A DNA stretch of 18,142 nucleotides from Campylobacterales bacterium. GTDB taxonomy: Bacteria; Campylobacterota; Campylobacteria; Campylobacterales; QNZT01. The notes beneath the pieces were generated by a model that was not told the DNA's origin, did not search any database, and saw only the letters and a list, made by a program, of their open reading frames with translations. The stretch covers positions 1-18,142 of the forward strand of contig DQTU01000234.1 of NCBI GenBank assembly GCA_015662615.1. Direction: 5' to 3'. Shown one piece after another: positions 1 to 8,343 of the stretch; within the stretch, counting starts at the first letter, position 1; every line of letters starts with the position of its first letter. The position numbers were made by a program, and so were the translations under genes.

Positions 1-2
1 AA

Positions 3-695
3 AGAGAAAATTCAAAAGATAGAATTGTTATTACAAAAACACTTGCTGCTAAAAAGAAGAAAGAGATAGTAAAAGATGAGCCTAGAGTCATTAAGCGTCA
101 TATTGAACCAGCAGATTATAAAAAAGAGCAAGAGCAAATTCCTAGTCGTATGTCTGATAGGGTTGCTGGAAATGGTTATGGTATGGCCGCTCCAAGTAGA
201 ATCAAAATAAAAGCATATAGTAATAATAGACCTATTTCAGCGTGGGTAGAGGTGTTTAAGGCTGGTACAAAGCAGAGAGTAAAAACCTTCTATACTGGTA
301 AAGGTACTTCACTTAAAGATATCAAACTTCCTGCTGGAACTTATGTGATAAAAGCAACTTATCGAACAGCAACCTCTAAAAGAAAAAAAACGATAGGAAG
401 AGTTGTATTAAAAGAGGGTGGGAGTATCAATAAAAGTATCTCTTTTGATGATGGTATAGTTACCGTAAAAGTAAAAGAAGTTGGTAAGCCAATTTATGCG
501 AAAGTAGAAGTTTATAAAAGTGGTAGTAAGCGACGTATTGCCTATGAATTTACATCAAGATCAAGTGGAGTTGCAAAGTTTAGTCTTGGCTCAGGAAAAT
601 ATGATATTGTTGTAAAAGATCATAGTGAAGTGATACGATTTGATTCTGTAAGAGTAAAGGATGGAAAGAGCAAAACACTTAATGCAGATTTCTAA
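3..695 (+). CDS. C-terminal part of a protein with two Cna-B/carboxypeptidase-regulatory-like repeats (5' end outside window)
   Basis: The reading frame is open to the left edge of the window, so the true start lies upstream; the ATG at 150 is internal to the open frame. The first ~50 visible residues are a charged Lys/Glu-rich linker (a KKKK run and the stretch ADYKKEQEQIP). Two beta-sandwich-like repeats follow, at about 190-460 and 465-690. The two share the pattern of a short strand, 'I-A/S-x-V-E-V-x-K-x-G', then a Gly-rich turn and 'LPAGTYVI' or 'LGSGKYDIVV'. This pattern is typical of carboxypeptidase-regulatory-like, Cna-B or prealbumin-like folds, often found as C-terminal modules of vWA-domain or surface proteins. 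No catalytic motif or membrane segment is visible in this part. The frame ends in TAA or TAG context just before the mqnC promoter. The function is unknown, and the fold call is by pattern only. Confidence 0.6.
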   Translation, partial: RENSKDRIVITKTLAAKKKKEIVKDEPRVIKRHIEPADYKKEQEQIPSRMSDRVAGNGYGMAAPSRIKIKAYSNNRPISAWVEVFKAGTKQRVKTFYTGKGTSLKDIKLPAGTYVIKATYRTATSKRKKTIGRVVLKEGGSINKSISFDDGIVTVKVKEVGKPIYAKVEVYKSGSKRRIAYEFTSRSSGVAKFSLGSGKYDIVVKDHSEVIRFDSVRVKDGKSKTLNADF

Positions 696-706
696 ATAAA
701 ATAAGC

Positions 707-712
707 TATAAT
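707..712 (+). promoter_or_regulatory. Candidate sigma-70 -10 box for mqnC operon
   Basis: A perfect TATAAT lies 28 bases before the mqnC ATG, in an A/T-rich stretch just after the preceding stop codon. A transcription start near 719 would leave a leader of about 20 nt that still includes the GAGGGA ribosome binding site at 729-734. Campylobacterota sigma-70 promoters often lack a clear -35 box, and none is evident here. Inferred from sequence only. Confidence 0.45.
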
Positions 713-739
713 ATTCCTTTATACTATAGAGGGAATAAC

Positions 740-1801
740 ATGGGAAGAATGACAAATGCGGAAGCATTAGATCTTATACAAAATAGCTCTCTCTCCGAAC
801 TTGGGGAGATGGCACTTAAACGAAAACGAGAACTTCATCCAAAAAAAATAACATCTTTTGTAGTCGATAGAAATATAAACTATACCAATGTCTGCTGGGT
901 GGATTGTGATTTTTGTGCATTTTATCGACATGCCAAAGATGATGATGCTTATGTGCTTACTTTTGAGCAGATTGGGGAGAAGATAGATGAGCTTATCGAA
1001 ATTGGTGGAACGCAGATACTTTTTCAAGGCGGGGTGCATCCAAAGTTAAAGATAGAGTGGTATGAAGATCTGGTTGCATGGATCAGTGAAAATTATCCGA
1101 CTATTACGATTCATGGTTTTTCTGCAATCGAAATTGACTATATTGCTAAGATCTCAAAGATTAGTTATACAGAGGTTTTACGGAGACTTCAAGCAAAAGG
1201 GCTTTTTTCAATTCCTGGAGCTGGGGCTGAGATACTGAGCGACAGAGTTCGTGATATCATCGCTCCTAAAAAGTTAGATGTTAAAAATTGGTTGGATGTT
1301 CATAGACAAGCGCATAAAGTTGGTATCAAATCAACGGCTACGATGATGTTTGGAACCGTTGAAACGGATGAAGAAATCATCGAGCATTGGGAGCATATCA
1401 GAGATCTTCAAGATGAGACAAGTGGATTTAGAGCCTACATCATGTGGAGTTATCAGCCTGACAATACTAAGTTAGCCAAAGACCATCCAGAGATAACAAA
1501 ACAGTCATCAAACCGCTATTTGCGATTGTTGGCTGTTAGTCGTCTCTATCTTGATAATTTTCAAAATATTCAAAGCTCATGGGTTACACAAGGAAGTTAT
1601 GTTGGTCAATTAGCCCTTTTGTTTGGTGCAAATGATTTGGGAAGTACCATGATGGAAGAGAATGTCGTAGCAGCAGCAGGAGCGGTAAATCGTATGAATC
1701 AAGAGGAGATGATACGGCTTATCTCTGATATTGATGAGATACCTGCAAAAAGAGATACTGCATATAACATATTAGAAATTTTTGAAAAAGAGAGTGTATG
1801 A
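740..1801 (+). CDS. mqnC: Cyclic dehypoxanthinyl futalosine synthase MqnC (radical SAM)
   Basis: MqnC is a radical SAM enzyme of the futalosine route to menaquinone. It cyclises dehypoxanthinyl futalosine, and menaquinone is the main respiratory quinone of Campylobacterota. The CxxxCxxC cluster motif is at residues C52, C56 and C59 (VCWVDCDFCAF). The following residues fit the MqnC/MqnE/CofG group: ILFQGGVHP near 94-102, IHGFSAIEI, SIPGAGAEIL (about 155-164) and TMMFGTVET. The length of 353 residues is normal for the family. The start ATG follows GAGGGA with a 5-nt gap; a second ATG three codons later (MGRM) is possible. The stop overlaps the next start in an ATGA arrangement, so the M16-like gene is probably translationally coupled. 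It differs from MqnE by overall sequence character, although I cannot run an alignment. Confidence 0.93.
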   Translation: MGRMTNAEALDLIQNSSLSELGEMALKRKRELHPKKITSFVVDRNINYTNVCWVDCDFCAFYRHAKDDDAYVLTFEQIGEKIDELIEIGGTQILFQGGVHPKLKIEWYEDLVAWISENYPTITIHGFSAIEIDYIAKISKISYTEVLRRLQAKGLFSIPGAGAEILSDRVRDIIAPKKLDVKNWLDVHRQAHKVGIKSTATMMFGTVETDEEIIEHWEHIRDLQDETSGFRAYIMWSYQPDNTKLAKDHPEITKQSSNRYLRLLAVSRLYLDNFQNIQSSWVTQGSYVGQLALLFGANDLGSTMMEENVVAAAGAVNRMNQEEMIRLISDIDEIPAKRDTAYNILEIFEKESV

Positions 1802-3081
1802 AAAATTTATTTTTATTATTGATTTTACAAGGAGTACTATTGAGTGCAACATTAGGAGAGATTGAAGTTAAGGGTGTTAAAGTTCCTTTTATTTTTGAAA
1901 AAGATAGTACATTGCCTATCGGATCGTTAGAGTTAGTTTTTCAAAATAGTGGTAGTATCGAAGATTATAACCAATCAGGAATTGCAGCATTTACCGCTTC
2001 AATTCTAAACGAAGGTACAAAAAAGTTAGGTTCAGTAGGGTTTGCAAAAAAACTTGAAGAGAATGCAATCCACATCGGAGTCCATAGAGGAAATGAATCA
2101 TTTTCAATGGAGCTTAGTTCCTTGATGGAAAAGTTTGATGAGGGGGCTGAGTACTTTAAAGAGTTACTGAGTGACCCGAATTTTTCTAAAGAGAGTTTTG
2201 AGAAGATAAAACTTTTGAAAATTGCATCGATTAAAAAAAGAGAGAGTGATTTTGATTATATTGCAAGTGTTGGGCTCAAGAAACTTCGATATAAGGGCAC
2301 GGCTATAGAAAATCCTGCTATTGGAACCATTGAGAGTTTAGAGGCTTTAACGCTTAAAGATATTGAAGCATTTTTTCAAAAGCACATGGTGCTTAGTCGA
2401 GCAGTTGTGATTGTTGGTGGTGACCTTACCCAAGAAGAAGGTAAAAAACTTGCTCAAAAAGTTTTGTCAACTTTAGAAGTTGGAAAATCAGAGCCTTTGG
2501 TTAGATTTGGCTCTTTGGAAAAGTCTGAAAGAGTAGAAATTATCAAAGATACAGAACAGGCTTATGTTTATTTTGGTGCACCGTATTACATGGAAGTGGA
2601 TGATAAAGATGCTTACAAATCAAAAGTAGCAAGTTTTATCCTTGGAAGCGGTGGTTTTGGAAGTCGTTTGATGGAAGAGGTCAGAGTGAAAAGAGGATTG
2701 GCGTATTCTGCTTATGCTCGGACATCGTTAAATCGTTCTCATAGTCACTTTAGCGGGCATCTTCAAACTAAGCTTGAAAGTCAAGAAGAGGCGATAAAGA
2801 TTGTCAAAGAGGTAATTTCTGAGTTTGTAAAAAAAGGTGCAACAGAAGATGAGTTAGAGCAAGCTAAAAAGTTTATCATCGGAAGTGAACCCCTTAGAAA
2901 TGAGACTTTAAGCCAGCGACTTAACCGAACTTTTAAGGAGTATTATAAAGGTTTAGAGATAGGACACTCTAAAAAAGAGTTGGAGATGATTGGAAAACTA
3001 ACCCTTAAAGAGTTGAATGATTTTATATCCTCACATGATGAAATAAATAAATTGAGTTTCTCAATTGTTACTAAAAAGTGA
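1798..3081 (+). CDS. M16-family peptidase-like periplasmic protein lacking the zinc-binding HxxEH motif
   Basis: The 427-residue product starts with a signal peptide (MKNLFLLLILQGVLLSATLG) and has the two-lobe M16B layout. In the first lobe, 'SGIAAFTASILNEGTKK' aligns with the usual 'GLAHLLEHMLFKGT' zinc motif, but both His and the Glu are replaced (AFTAS for HLLEH). The downstream glutamate ligand region (about residues 139-150, KLLKIASIKKRESD) also lacks the expected Glu-Glu-Ile. The second lobe keeps the family signature 'GGFGSRLMEEVRVKRGLAYSAYAR' (about residues 286-310). It therefore resembles the non-catalytic, substrate-binding subunit of heteromeric M16B proteases rather than an active enzyme. 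No HxxEH partner is present in the window. It overlaps mqnC by 4 nt and recG by 17 nt, so it is in an operon with both. I recall related proteins next to menaquinone or recG genes in Campylobacterota, but have not checked this. Confidence 0.85.
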   Translation: MKNLFLLLILQGVLLSATLGEIEVKGVKVPFIFEKDSTLPIGSLELVFQNSGSIEDYNQSGIAAFTASILNEGTKKLGSVGFAKKLEENAIHIGVHRGNESFSMELSSLMEKFDEGAEYFKELLSDPNFSKESFEKIKLLKIASIKKRESDFDYIASVGLKKLRYKGTAIENPAIGTIESLEALTLKDIEAFFQKHMVLSRAVVIVGGDLTQEEGKKLAQKVLSTLEVGKSEPLVRFGSLEKSERVEIIKDTEQAYVYFGAPYYMEVDDKDAYKSKVASFILGSGGFGSRLMEEVRVKRGLAYSAYARTSLNRSHSHFSGHLQTKLESQEEAIKIVKEVISEFVKKGATEDELEQAKKFIIGSEPLRNETLSQRLNRTFKEYYKGLEIGHSKKELEMIGKLTLKELNDFISSHDEINKLSFSIVTKK

Positions 3082-4876
3082 AGATAAAGAACGATTAAAA
3101 AAGATAGGGGTATCCAATCTGTTGGATTTAGCCCTTATCGCTCCCTCACGATATGAAAATTTATATATTTCAAACACTCCAAAAGTTGGGTTTAACAATG
3201 TTGTAGATGCTACGATACTCTCCACTAGTTACAATCCAAAATTTATGAAACTGACTCTTTTTGCGCATAATTTTGATATGGAATTAAATGGTATCATCTT
3301 CCATGCAAGAAAGTTTCATTATGATACTTTTAAAAGTCAAAATAGAGTACATGTGATGGGTAAACTTGATATGAACTATGACAAACTTCAAATCGTACAG
3401 CCACAAGTGGTTGAAGCAATAAACACCATTATCCCAAAATATAAAACTAAATTACAAAACAAAACCATGTTAAGACTCATAAAAGAACAAGTGACAAAAG
3501 AGGCTCTTTTGGCTTTGGGCATTGACGAAAAAATGATAGAGATACTTTATCAGATACATCATCCCACGGTTGCATTTATCGATGCTTATGAGAAACATGG
3601 TGGGTTTTCGGATGATACAATTTATACTTTAAAATATTTGGAAATTTACAACCATATCCAAAAACTCTCAGAAAAGAAGATCGATACCCCTTCTAAAAAA
3701 ATATTGAATGGAGATTTGAGTGATTTTTTAGAGGGTTTGCCTTTTACCTTGACAAGAGATCAGTTTAAAGTTATCGAAGAGATTAAACATGATTTTTTAG
3801 GTGAAAAATCTGCTAAAAGAGTTATCATGGGAGATGTTGGTAGTGGGAAAACCATGGTTGTCTTGGCTTCTGTCATGTTGGCTTACCCCTCAAAATCAAT
3901 CCTCATGGCTCCTACTGCGATACTCTCATCTCAGATATATGAGGAGGCTTTGAAGTTTCTGCCAAAACATTTTAAAATTGCACTCATAACAAACAAGAGT
4001 GACAAAAAAGAGTCACTGTTAGAGTATGATTTTTTAGTAGGAACACATGCACTTTTATATCGAGAACTTCCTGATGCTGATTTGGTTATGATAGATGAAC
4101 AGCACCGTTTTGGAACTAAACAGAGAGCTTCTATCTCAAAGTTAGTGAGCTCAGGAGATAAAGCTCCACATTTTCTACAATTTTCAGCCACTCCAATTCC
4201 AAGAACTTTGAGCATGATACAGTCATCCATTATTGATATTAGCCAAATTAAAGAGCTTCCATTTCCCAAAGATATAGATACGATAAATATCGGTGGGGCT
4301 GAATTTGCTGATTTGGTTGAGCATATCAAAGAGGAGATAAAAGGGGGTAGGCAGACTATTGTTGTTTATCCTTTGGTTGAGGAGAGTGAAGTTATCGATT
4401 ATCAGTCCATCGATGAAGCAAGGGGTTGGTGGGAGAAAACTTTTGAAAAGGTTTATGTAACATTTGGTAAAGATAAAGAGAAAGAAGATGTTATCGAAGC
4501 TTTTAAAGAGCGTGGAAATATCCTCATCGCTACGACACTTATCGAAGTTGGTATCTCACTGCCAAATCTCTCTACCATTGTAATCGTTGCTCCTGAGAGG
4601 TTAGGGCTTGCCTCTTTGCATCAGTTGAGAGGTCGAGTGAGTAGAACAGGGTTAAAGGGGTATTGTTATCTTTTTAGCAAACAGAGACCGAGTGAAAGGC
4701 TTCTGAAGTTTTCTCAAACATTAGATGGATTTGAAATTGCAGAACTTGACTTGAAATATCGTCAAGGTGGAGATTTATTAAAAGGTGATATTCAAAGTGG
4801 GAAGAGTTTTAAGTGGTTTGATCCAAAAGAAGACGAGGAGATTTTGAAGAGGGTGAAAGATTTTTTTGTTTCTTGA
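3065..4876 (+). CDS. recG: ATP-dependent DNA helicase RecG
   Basis: RecG is a branch-migrating superfamily 2 helicase that remodels stalled replication forks and Holliday junctions. An N-terminal wedge/OB-fold region (about residues 35-120, including GKLDMNYDKLQIVQPQVV) precedes the helicase core. Core motifs visible are motif I GDVGSGKT (256-263), motif II DEQH (344-347, in the RecG hallmark DEQHRFG), motif III FSATPIPRTL, 'TTLIEVGI' and motif VI 'HQLRGRVSR', followed by the RecG C-terminal region. The length of 603 residues matches the short RecG of Campylobacterota (E. coli RecG is about 690). An in-frame TGA at 3053 and the lack of any ATG or GTG before the core make TTG at 3065 the best start; it overlaps the upstream gene by 17 nt. 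The 3' end overlaps the convergent kinase frame by 68 bp. Confidence 0.93.
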   Translation: MLLKSEDKERLKKIGVSNLLDLALIAPSRYENLYISNTPKVGFNNVVDATILSTSYNPKFMKLTLFAHNFDMELNGIIFHARKFHYDTFKSQNRVHVMGKLDMNYDKLQIVQPQVVEAINTIIPKYKTKLQNKTMLRLIKEQVTKEALLALGIDEKMIEILYQIHHPTVAFIDAYEKHGGFSDDTIYTLKYLEIYNHIQKLSEKKIDTPSKKILNGDLSDFLEGLPFTLTRDQFKVIEEIKHDFLGEKSAKRVIMGDVGSGKTMVVLASVMLAYPSKSILMAPTAILSSQIYEEALKFLPKHFKIALITNKSDKKESLLEYDFLVGTHALLYRELPDADLVMIDEQHRFGTKQRASISKLVSSGDKAPHFLQFSATPIPRTLSMIQSSIIDISQIKELPFPKDIDTINIGGAEFADLVEHIKEEIKGGRQTIVVYPLVEESEVIDYQSIDEARGWWEKTFEKVYVTFGKDKEKEDVIEAFKERGNILIATTLIEVGISLPNLSTIVIVAPERLGLASLHQLRGRVSRTGLKGYCYLFSKQRPSERLLKFSQTLDGFEIAELDLKYRQGGDLLKGDIQSGKSFKWFDPKEDEEILKRVKDFFVS

Positions 4877-6467
4877 TGCTGATAGGTAGTTTGATGATAA
4901 AGCAAGCACCTTGGTCGGTATTGTATGCTGTGAGTGCTCCTTGGCAGTGCTCTTCTATAATTGTTTTTGACATATAGAGTCCTAATCCTGTTCCATTTTT
5001 AGACTTAGTAGAGAAGTATGGATCAAAGATCTTTTCTAGTTGATTATCTGGTATACCGCCTGCATTATCTGCAACTATGATAGATTGAGTATCATCTCCT
5101 TTATTGATGAAAACTTCTATTTTAGGTTTTGAAATTTTATGCTCAATTAGTGCATCTTCACCATTTTTAAGCAGATTTAGCAGTACTTGTATCACTTCAT
5201 TTTCATAGCAGTAGATTGATTCTAAATCATCAATATTGAGTTTGATTTCGATACTTTTACTTTTAAAACTCTGTTCTAGCATAGAGAGTGCACGATTAAA
5301 GGCATCAGCTAAGTAAAAATTTGTTGCGTTTTTATTTGGTTTGAAAAAGTTTCTAAAATCATTGATGGTTTGACTCATATACTTTATATTTGCATTGATC
5401 TTAGTAAAATGGTCAAGAAGATAGGTTGAACTTTCTTCCATCTCTTGTGCAGTACAACACTCTATCTTACCAAACTCTATTTTAGTCTGCATGGCTGTAA
5501 TAGTCGCAGCTATAACACTAAGCGGTTGTCTCCATTGGTGGGCGATCATACTTATCATCTCACCCATCTGTGCAAAGCGGGATTGTTGGATGAGTTGATT
5601 GGTCTTTTGTCTATTGATGTACTCAAGCTCTTTTCTTCTGGTAATATCTCTCCAATGGCTATGCATGGTCATCTCATTTTGTATCTGCATAGGGGTTAGG
5701 GTCACTTCTGTCCAAAGTCTAGTACCATCACTTAGTTTTACATACCAGTCAAAACGATATAAACCCTCGGTCGTATCTTTAGTAAACATCTCTTTCATTG
5801 AAGGGGCAACATCATTCAAAAAAGAGGAGAGTATGTTTTGTAAACTGTTTTTGTCATCACACTGCATCATTTTTAAGATGGCATTGTTATATTCAACAAT
5901 CGATTCATTTTTCAGAAGGATAATCCCATCTTTAGTGCTGTTAAAGAGCTCTTCATATAGTGTTTTTTGAACTTTAACATCCTCTTTTAATCGCTCTTTT
6001 TGTTTTTGTATTGTTTCTGTTTGCATTGCAATCTCTAACTTGAGATTTTCGGTTCGTTTTTGTAGAGATAGTTCTCTCTCTTTGAGCGGGGTGATATCCA
6101 TAATATATCCAGCATAATGTGTAATATTGTTTTTATTGTCTCGAATCATATGTGTGGCATCATAGACCCATATAATAGTTTTATCTTTTTTAATTACTCT
6201 ATAGGGTTGGTGTATAAAACGATCACAATCAGTTTTGGAGTATTGTTCTACTTCCTCTAAAACATGTGATAGATCTTCAGGATGGATGATATCACTATAG
6301 GAAATCAATCCCTTACGAAAAGATTCTGGACTATATCCTAAAATCTCTGTTGTATTTTCTGATACAAATGAGACGGGCCATTCAGGTCTGTTTTCCTACT
6401 TGAAAAATATAAATTCCCCAGAATCTAGCAGTTCATTTATGGTTGATTTTTCGGAAATAGTGAGCAT
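4809..6467 (-). pseudogene. PAS-domain sensor histidine kinase, interrupted by an in-frame amber codon
   Basis: This is the partner kinase of the response regulator immediately upstream, with its ATG at 6467, three bases after the regulator's stop. Counting from that ATG, PAS domain 1 (about residues 18-140) contains 'ENRPEWPVSFVSENT', 'ILGYSPESF' and 'IHPEDL'. A coiled coil and a second PAS (about 170-290) follow. The HisKA domain has the phosphoacceptor His310 in MIAHQWRQPLS. The HATPase domain has an N-box (NLLKNGEDAL), G1 (DNAGGIP) and G2 (GTGLGL). Codon 24 (6398-6396) is TAG, in 'FIFFK*ENRPEWP', where homologous PAS domains usually carry Trp, so a single TGG-to-TAG change fits. Downstream, an open frame of 499 codons could restart at TTG 6308, but it lacks about half of PAS 1 and its AAGGG lies too close to the TTG for a good ribosome site. 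The last ~25 residues are read antisense to recG. Alternatives are amber readthrough, a sequencing error, or a shortened but active kinase. Confidence 0.75.
6396..6398 (-). other. In-frame amber (TAG) codon in kinase PAS domain
   Basis: On the minus strand the triplet reads TAG, codon 24 of the kinase frame. Clear PAS-family sequence lies on both sides in the same frame, so it is a point nonsense change rather than a frameshift or the natural end of a gene. The context 'FFK-stop-ENRPEWP' matches the common PAS pattern in which the position is Trp. Confidence 0.8.
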
Positions 6468-6470
6468 AAG

Positions 6471-7214
6471 CTATGCCTGTACGAGTTGTTTTTCGGTTTT
6501 TAGTTTATATCCAATTGCATAGAGGGTTTCTATACTGTTCTCTGGTAGTTTCTTTCTAAGTTTAGAGATAAGAAAACGAATATTATCAGCTGTGATATCA
6601 ATTTTTGCATGGTGAAAATGTGAGATAATCTGTTCCGTTGTACAAAACTCTTCAAACTCTTCTGCTAATATCTCTAAAATAAGAGACTCATGTTTGGTCA
6701 ACTTAACATGTTTATTGGAGTGCAAAAGTGATTTTTTTACATTATCATAGTGATATCCATTACCTAGGTCAATCTCTGTAGATTCATTTGTAGGTGCTTT
6801 CAATTTTTGCCCGATTTTATAAAATGCAGTAAGTAGTGATTTTATTTCGATAGGTTTTGTTATATACTGAGAAATTCCTAAATTGATCAAGTCTAACAGA
6901 TAATGACTCTCATCATGTGCTGAAAGAACAATGATTTGTTGCTCTTCATTCTCTTTCCTGATCTCCTCAACTAACTTAACACCATTTAAGATGGGCATTT
7001 CGATATCAGTAATAATTAAATCATAATTAGACCCTGTGCGAACAAAAAAGTCATGATACTTTGCTAACCCTTCTTCTCCATCGCAGGCAGTATCTATGGT
7101 TTTAAAATAGTGTTCTAAAATTTCTACGGTACTCTCTCTAATCTCTTCATAATCTTCCACAAATAGAACGGAAAGTTCTTTAGTCAATGAAAAAATTTCT
7201 GAATAATTAGACAT
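6471..7214 (-). CDS. OmpR/PhoB-type response regulator (REC + winged helix)
   Basis: The 247-residue product has an N-terminal receiver domain. It shows the acidic pair in 'LFVEDYEEIRES', the phosphoacceptor Asp70 in 'LIITDIEMP', the switch Ser98 in 'IVLSAHD' and Lys120 in 'YITKPIE'. After a short linker (about residues 125-145) comes an OmpR-type winged-helix DNA-binding domain (about 150-245) with 'LTKHESLILEILAE', 'IRFLISKLRKKLP' and the closing 'LYAIGYKL' hairpin. The start chosen is ATG at 7214, preceded by GGTGG; a GTG three codons upstream is less likely. It is the first gene of a two-gene unit with the interrupted histidine kinase. It faces away from the DUF11 surface-protein genes, which share the same intergenic region and are the most obvious neighbouring target. 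The target itself is an inference. Confidence 0.9.
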   Translation of the reverse strand: MSNYSEIFSLTKELSVLFVEDYEEIRESTVEILEHYFKTIDTACDGEEGLAKYHDFFVRTGSNYDLIITDIEMPILNGVKLVEEIRKENEEQQIIVLSAHDESHYLLDLINLGISQYITKPIEIKSLLTAFYKIGQKLKAPTNESTEIDLGNGYHYDNVKKSLLHSNKHVKLTKHESLILEILAEEFEEFCTTEQIISHFHHAKIDITADNIRFLISKLRKKLPENSIETLYAIGYKLKTEKQLVQA

Positions 7215-7257
7215 GTGGACCACCAGTTTTAGTTTAGTAAATTAAAAAATACTGAAG

Positions 7258-7266
7258 ATTATATCA
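7258..7266 (-). promoter_or_regulatory. Extended -10 promoter for the response regulator
   Basis: Read on the minus strand, this is TGATATAAT, a perfect extended -10 (TGnTATAAT). It lies 43 bases before the regulator ATG at 7214, giving a leader of about 35 nt. No convincing -35 is present, which is usual for an extended -10 promoter. Confidence 0.5.
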
Positions 7267-7284
7267 TAATAATAATAATTAATT

Positions 7285-7354
7285 AAATATTTTTAATTGT
7301 TATTGAAATGTTGTAATATTGTTGTCCAAATGTTAAAAATATTTTTTTAATTGT
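7285..7354. promoter_or_regulatory. AT-rich divergent control region with paired direct repeats
   Basis: The intergenic region between the response regulator and the surface locus holds two sets of direct repeats. AAATGTT occurs at 7306-7312 and 7328-7334, exactly 22 bp apart, or two helical turns. The longer AAATATTTTTAATTGT at 7285-7300 recurs with two extra T at 7337-7354. OmpR-family regulators usually bind direct repeats spaced at helical intervals, so this is a reasonable candidate site for the divergent regulator. A possible + strand -10 (TAATAT) lies at 7314-7319, between the AAATGTT copies. The very high A/T content makes chance repeats likely, so confidence is low. Confidence 0.3.
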
Positions 7355-7393
7355 CGATTTTGAGTTGTCAGAGATAGATTATTAGGATGAAAG

Positions 7394-8335
7394 ATGAAGT
7401 ACATTGTAATCATAATCTTTTTTTTTAATTTATCAACTGCTTTTGCAAAGGGTGTGCGTGCAGGTACCGTGATACAAAACTCTGCAATGCTTAGCTTCTC
7501 TTTGGAAGAGGAGGAGTTTATCATAAAGAGCAATGTGGCAAAAAGTGTTGTAGATCAACTCATAGATGTAAAAGTCTCTTGGATGGATACAAGACCGATG
7601 GTAGTAAGCCTTGGTGAGAGACAAAGAGTTTTAACCTATAAGGTGTTAAATAGTGGCAATGGAAGAGACAGATACACACTTTTAGCCCAAGAGTTAAACT
7701 ATAAATCAGAGTTTAGCTTGGAAGAGAAAAGAGTCTATTTAGATGCTAACGATAACTATCGTTTGGATGCTTCAGATCCACAGAGGAAGACAGTTACATT
7801 AGATGAAGATAGAGAACAGTTAGTTTTTGTTGTATCAAAGATTGGTGACGCTTTAACTGCATCTAGTGGAAGCCAAAACTTTGTAAATCTTAAAGCACTT
7901 TCTCGGATTGGTGGATCTGGGGAAAAAGGGAAGATCTATATAGGCAGAGGGATTGATGGTGTTGATGTTGTTGATGGGTTTTCTGGTGGAGTTAGTGAGG
8001 ATGAAGGGAGTTATAAACTTTTAATCGCAAATGTCATTTTAAATAAAGATGTTTCTATCGATAATGATGGAATTATCACTGTCTCTGTCTTAGTAACAGT
8101 TGGTGGAGAGGGGAGTGTCAAAGATGTTAATATCGTAGATGAGATACCAAATGAAACGATATATGTTAAGAACTCTTTGCTCTTAGATGGGGGAGCATTA
8201 ACTGATCAAGATGACAGTGATCAGGGACGGTACAAAAGAAAATACAAAGAGCGTAAAGCTCAGATTTTAATGAGTTTGGGTGAACTTGATATTTCAAGTA
8301 CTCATACCATTACATATAGTTTAAAAATAAGATAG
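7394..8335 (+). CDS. Exported DUF11-type surface protein (first gene of locus)
   Basis: The 313-residue product has a short signal peptide (MKYIVIIIFFFNLSTAFA, cleaved before KGVRAG). The N-terminal module includes 'SAMLSFSL', 'VLTYKVLNSGNGRDRY', 'VYLDANDNYRLDASD' and 'LVFVVSKIGDA'. It closely parallels the order of motifs in the 361-residue protein encoded at 8929, so the two look like paralogues. The loop D117-A-N-D-N-Y-R-L-D resembles a dockerin/SdrD-type calcium loop. The C-terminal part (about residues 215-313) is DUF11-like, with 'ISVSVLVTV'-type strands and 'VKDVNIVDEIPNETIYVKNS'. The ATG follows AGGA with about 6 nt spacing. Nine T residues (7418-7426) encode the FFF of the signal peptide. 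The stop lies 8 bp before the next ATG, within that gene's ribosome site, so the two are coupled. The protein is probably at the cell surface; its function is unknown. Confidence 0.8.
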   Translation: MKYIVIIIFFFNLSTAFAKGVRAGTVIQNSAMLSFSLEEEEFIIKSNVAKSVVDQLIDVKVSWMDTRPMVVSLGERQRVLTYKVLNSGNGRDRYTLLAQELNYKSEFSLEEKRVYLDANDNYRLDASDPQRKTVTLDEDREQLVFVVSKIGDALTASSGSQNFVNLKALSRIGGSGEKGKIYIGRGIDGVDVVDGFSGGVSEDEGSYKLLIANVILNKDVSIDNDGIITVSVLVTVGGEGSVKDVNIVDEIPNETIYVKNSLLLDGGALTDQDDSDQGRYKRKYKERKAQILMSLGELDISSTHTITYSLKIR

Positions 8336-8343
8336 GAGATAAA

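Noticed and set aside
5445..5970. Plus-strand open frames over the histidine kinase
   Set aside because: They lie antisense to recognisable PAS and HisKA domains and have no protein-like features of their own.
7215..7223. GTG at 7223 as the response-regulator start
   Set aside because: It adds only three residues (MVH) and would overlap the GGTGG ribosome site that serves ATG 7214.
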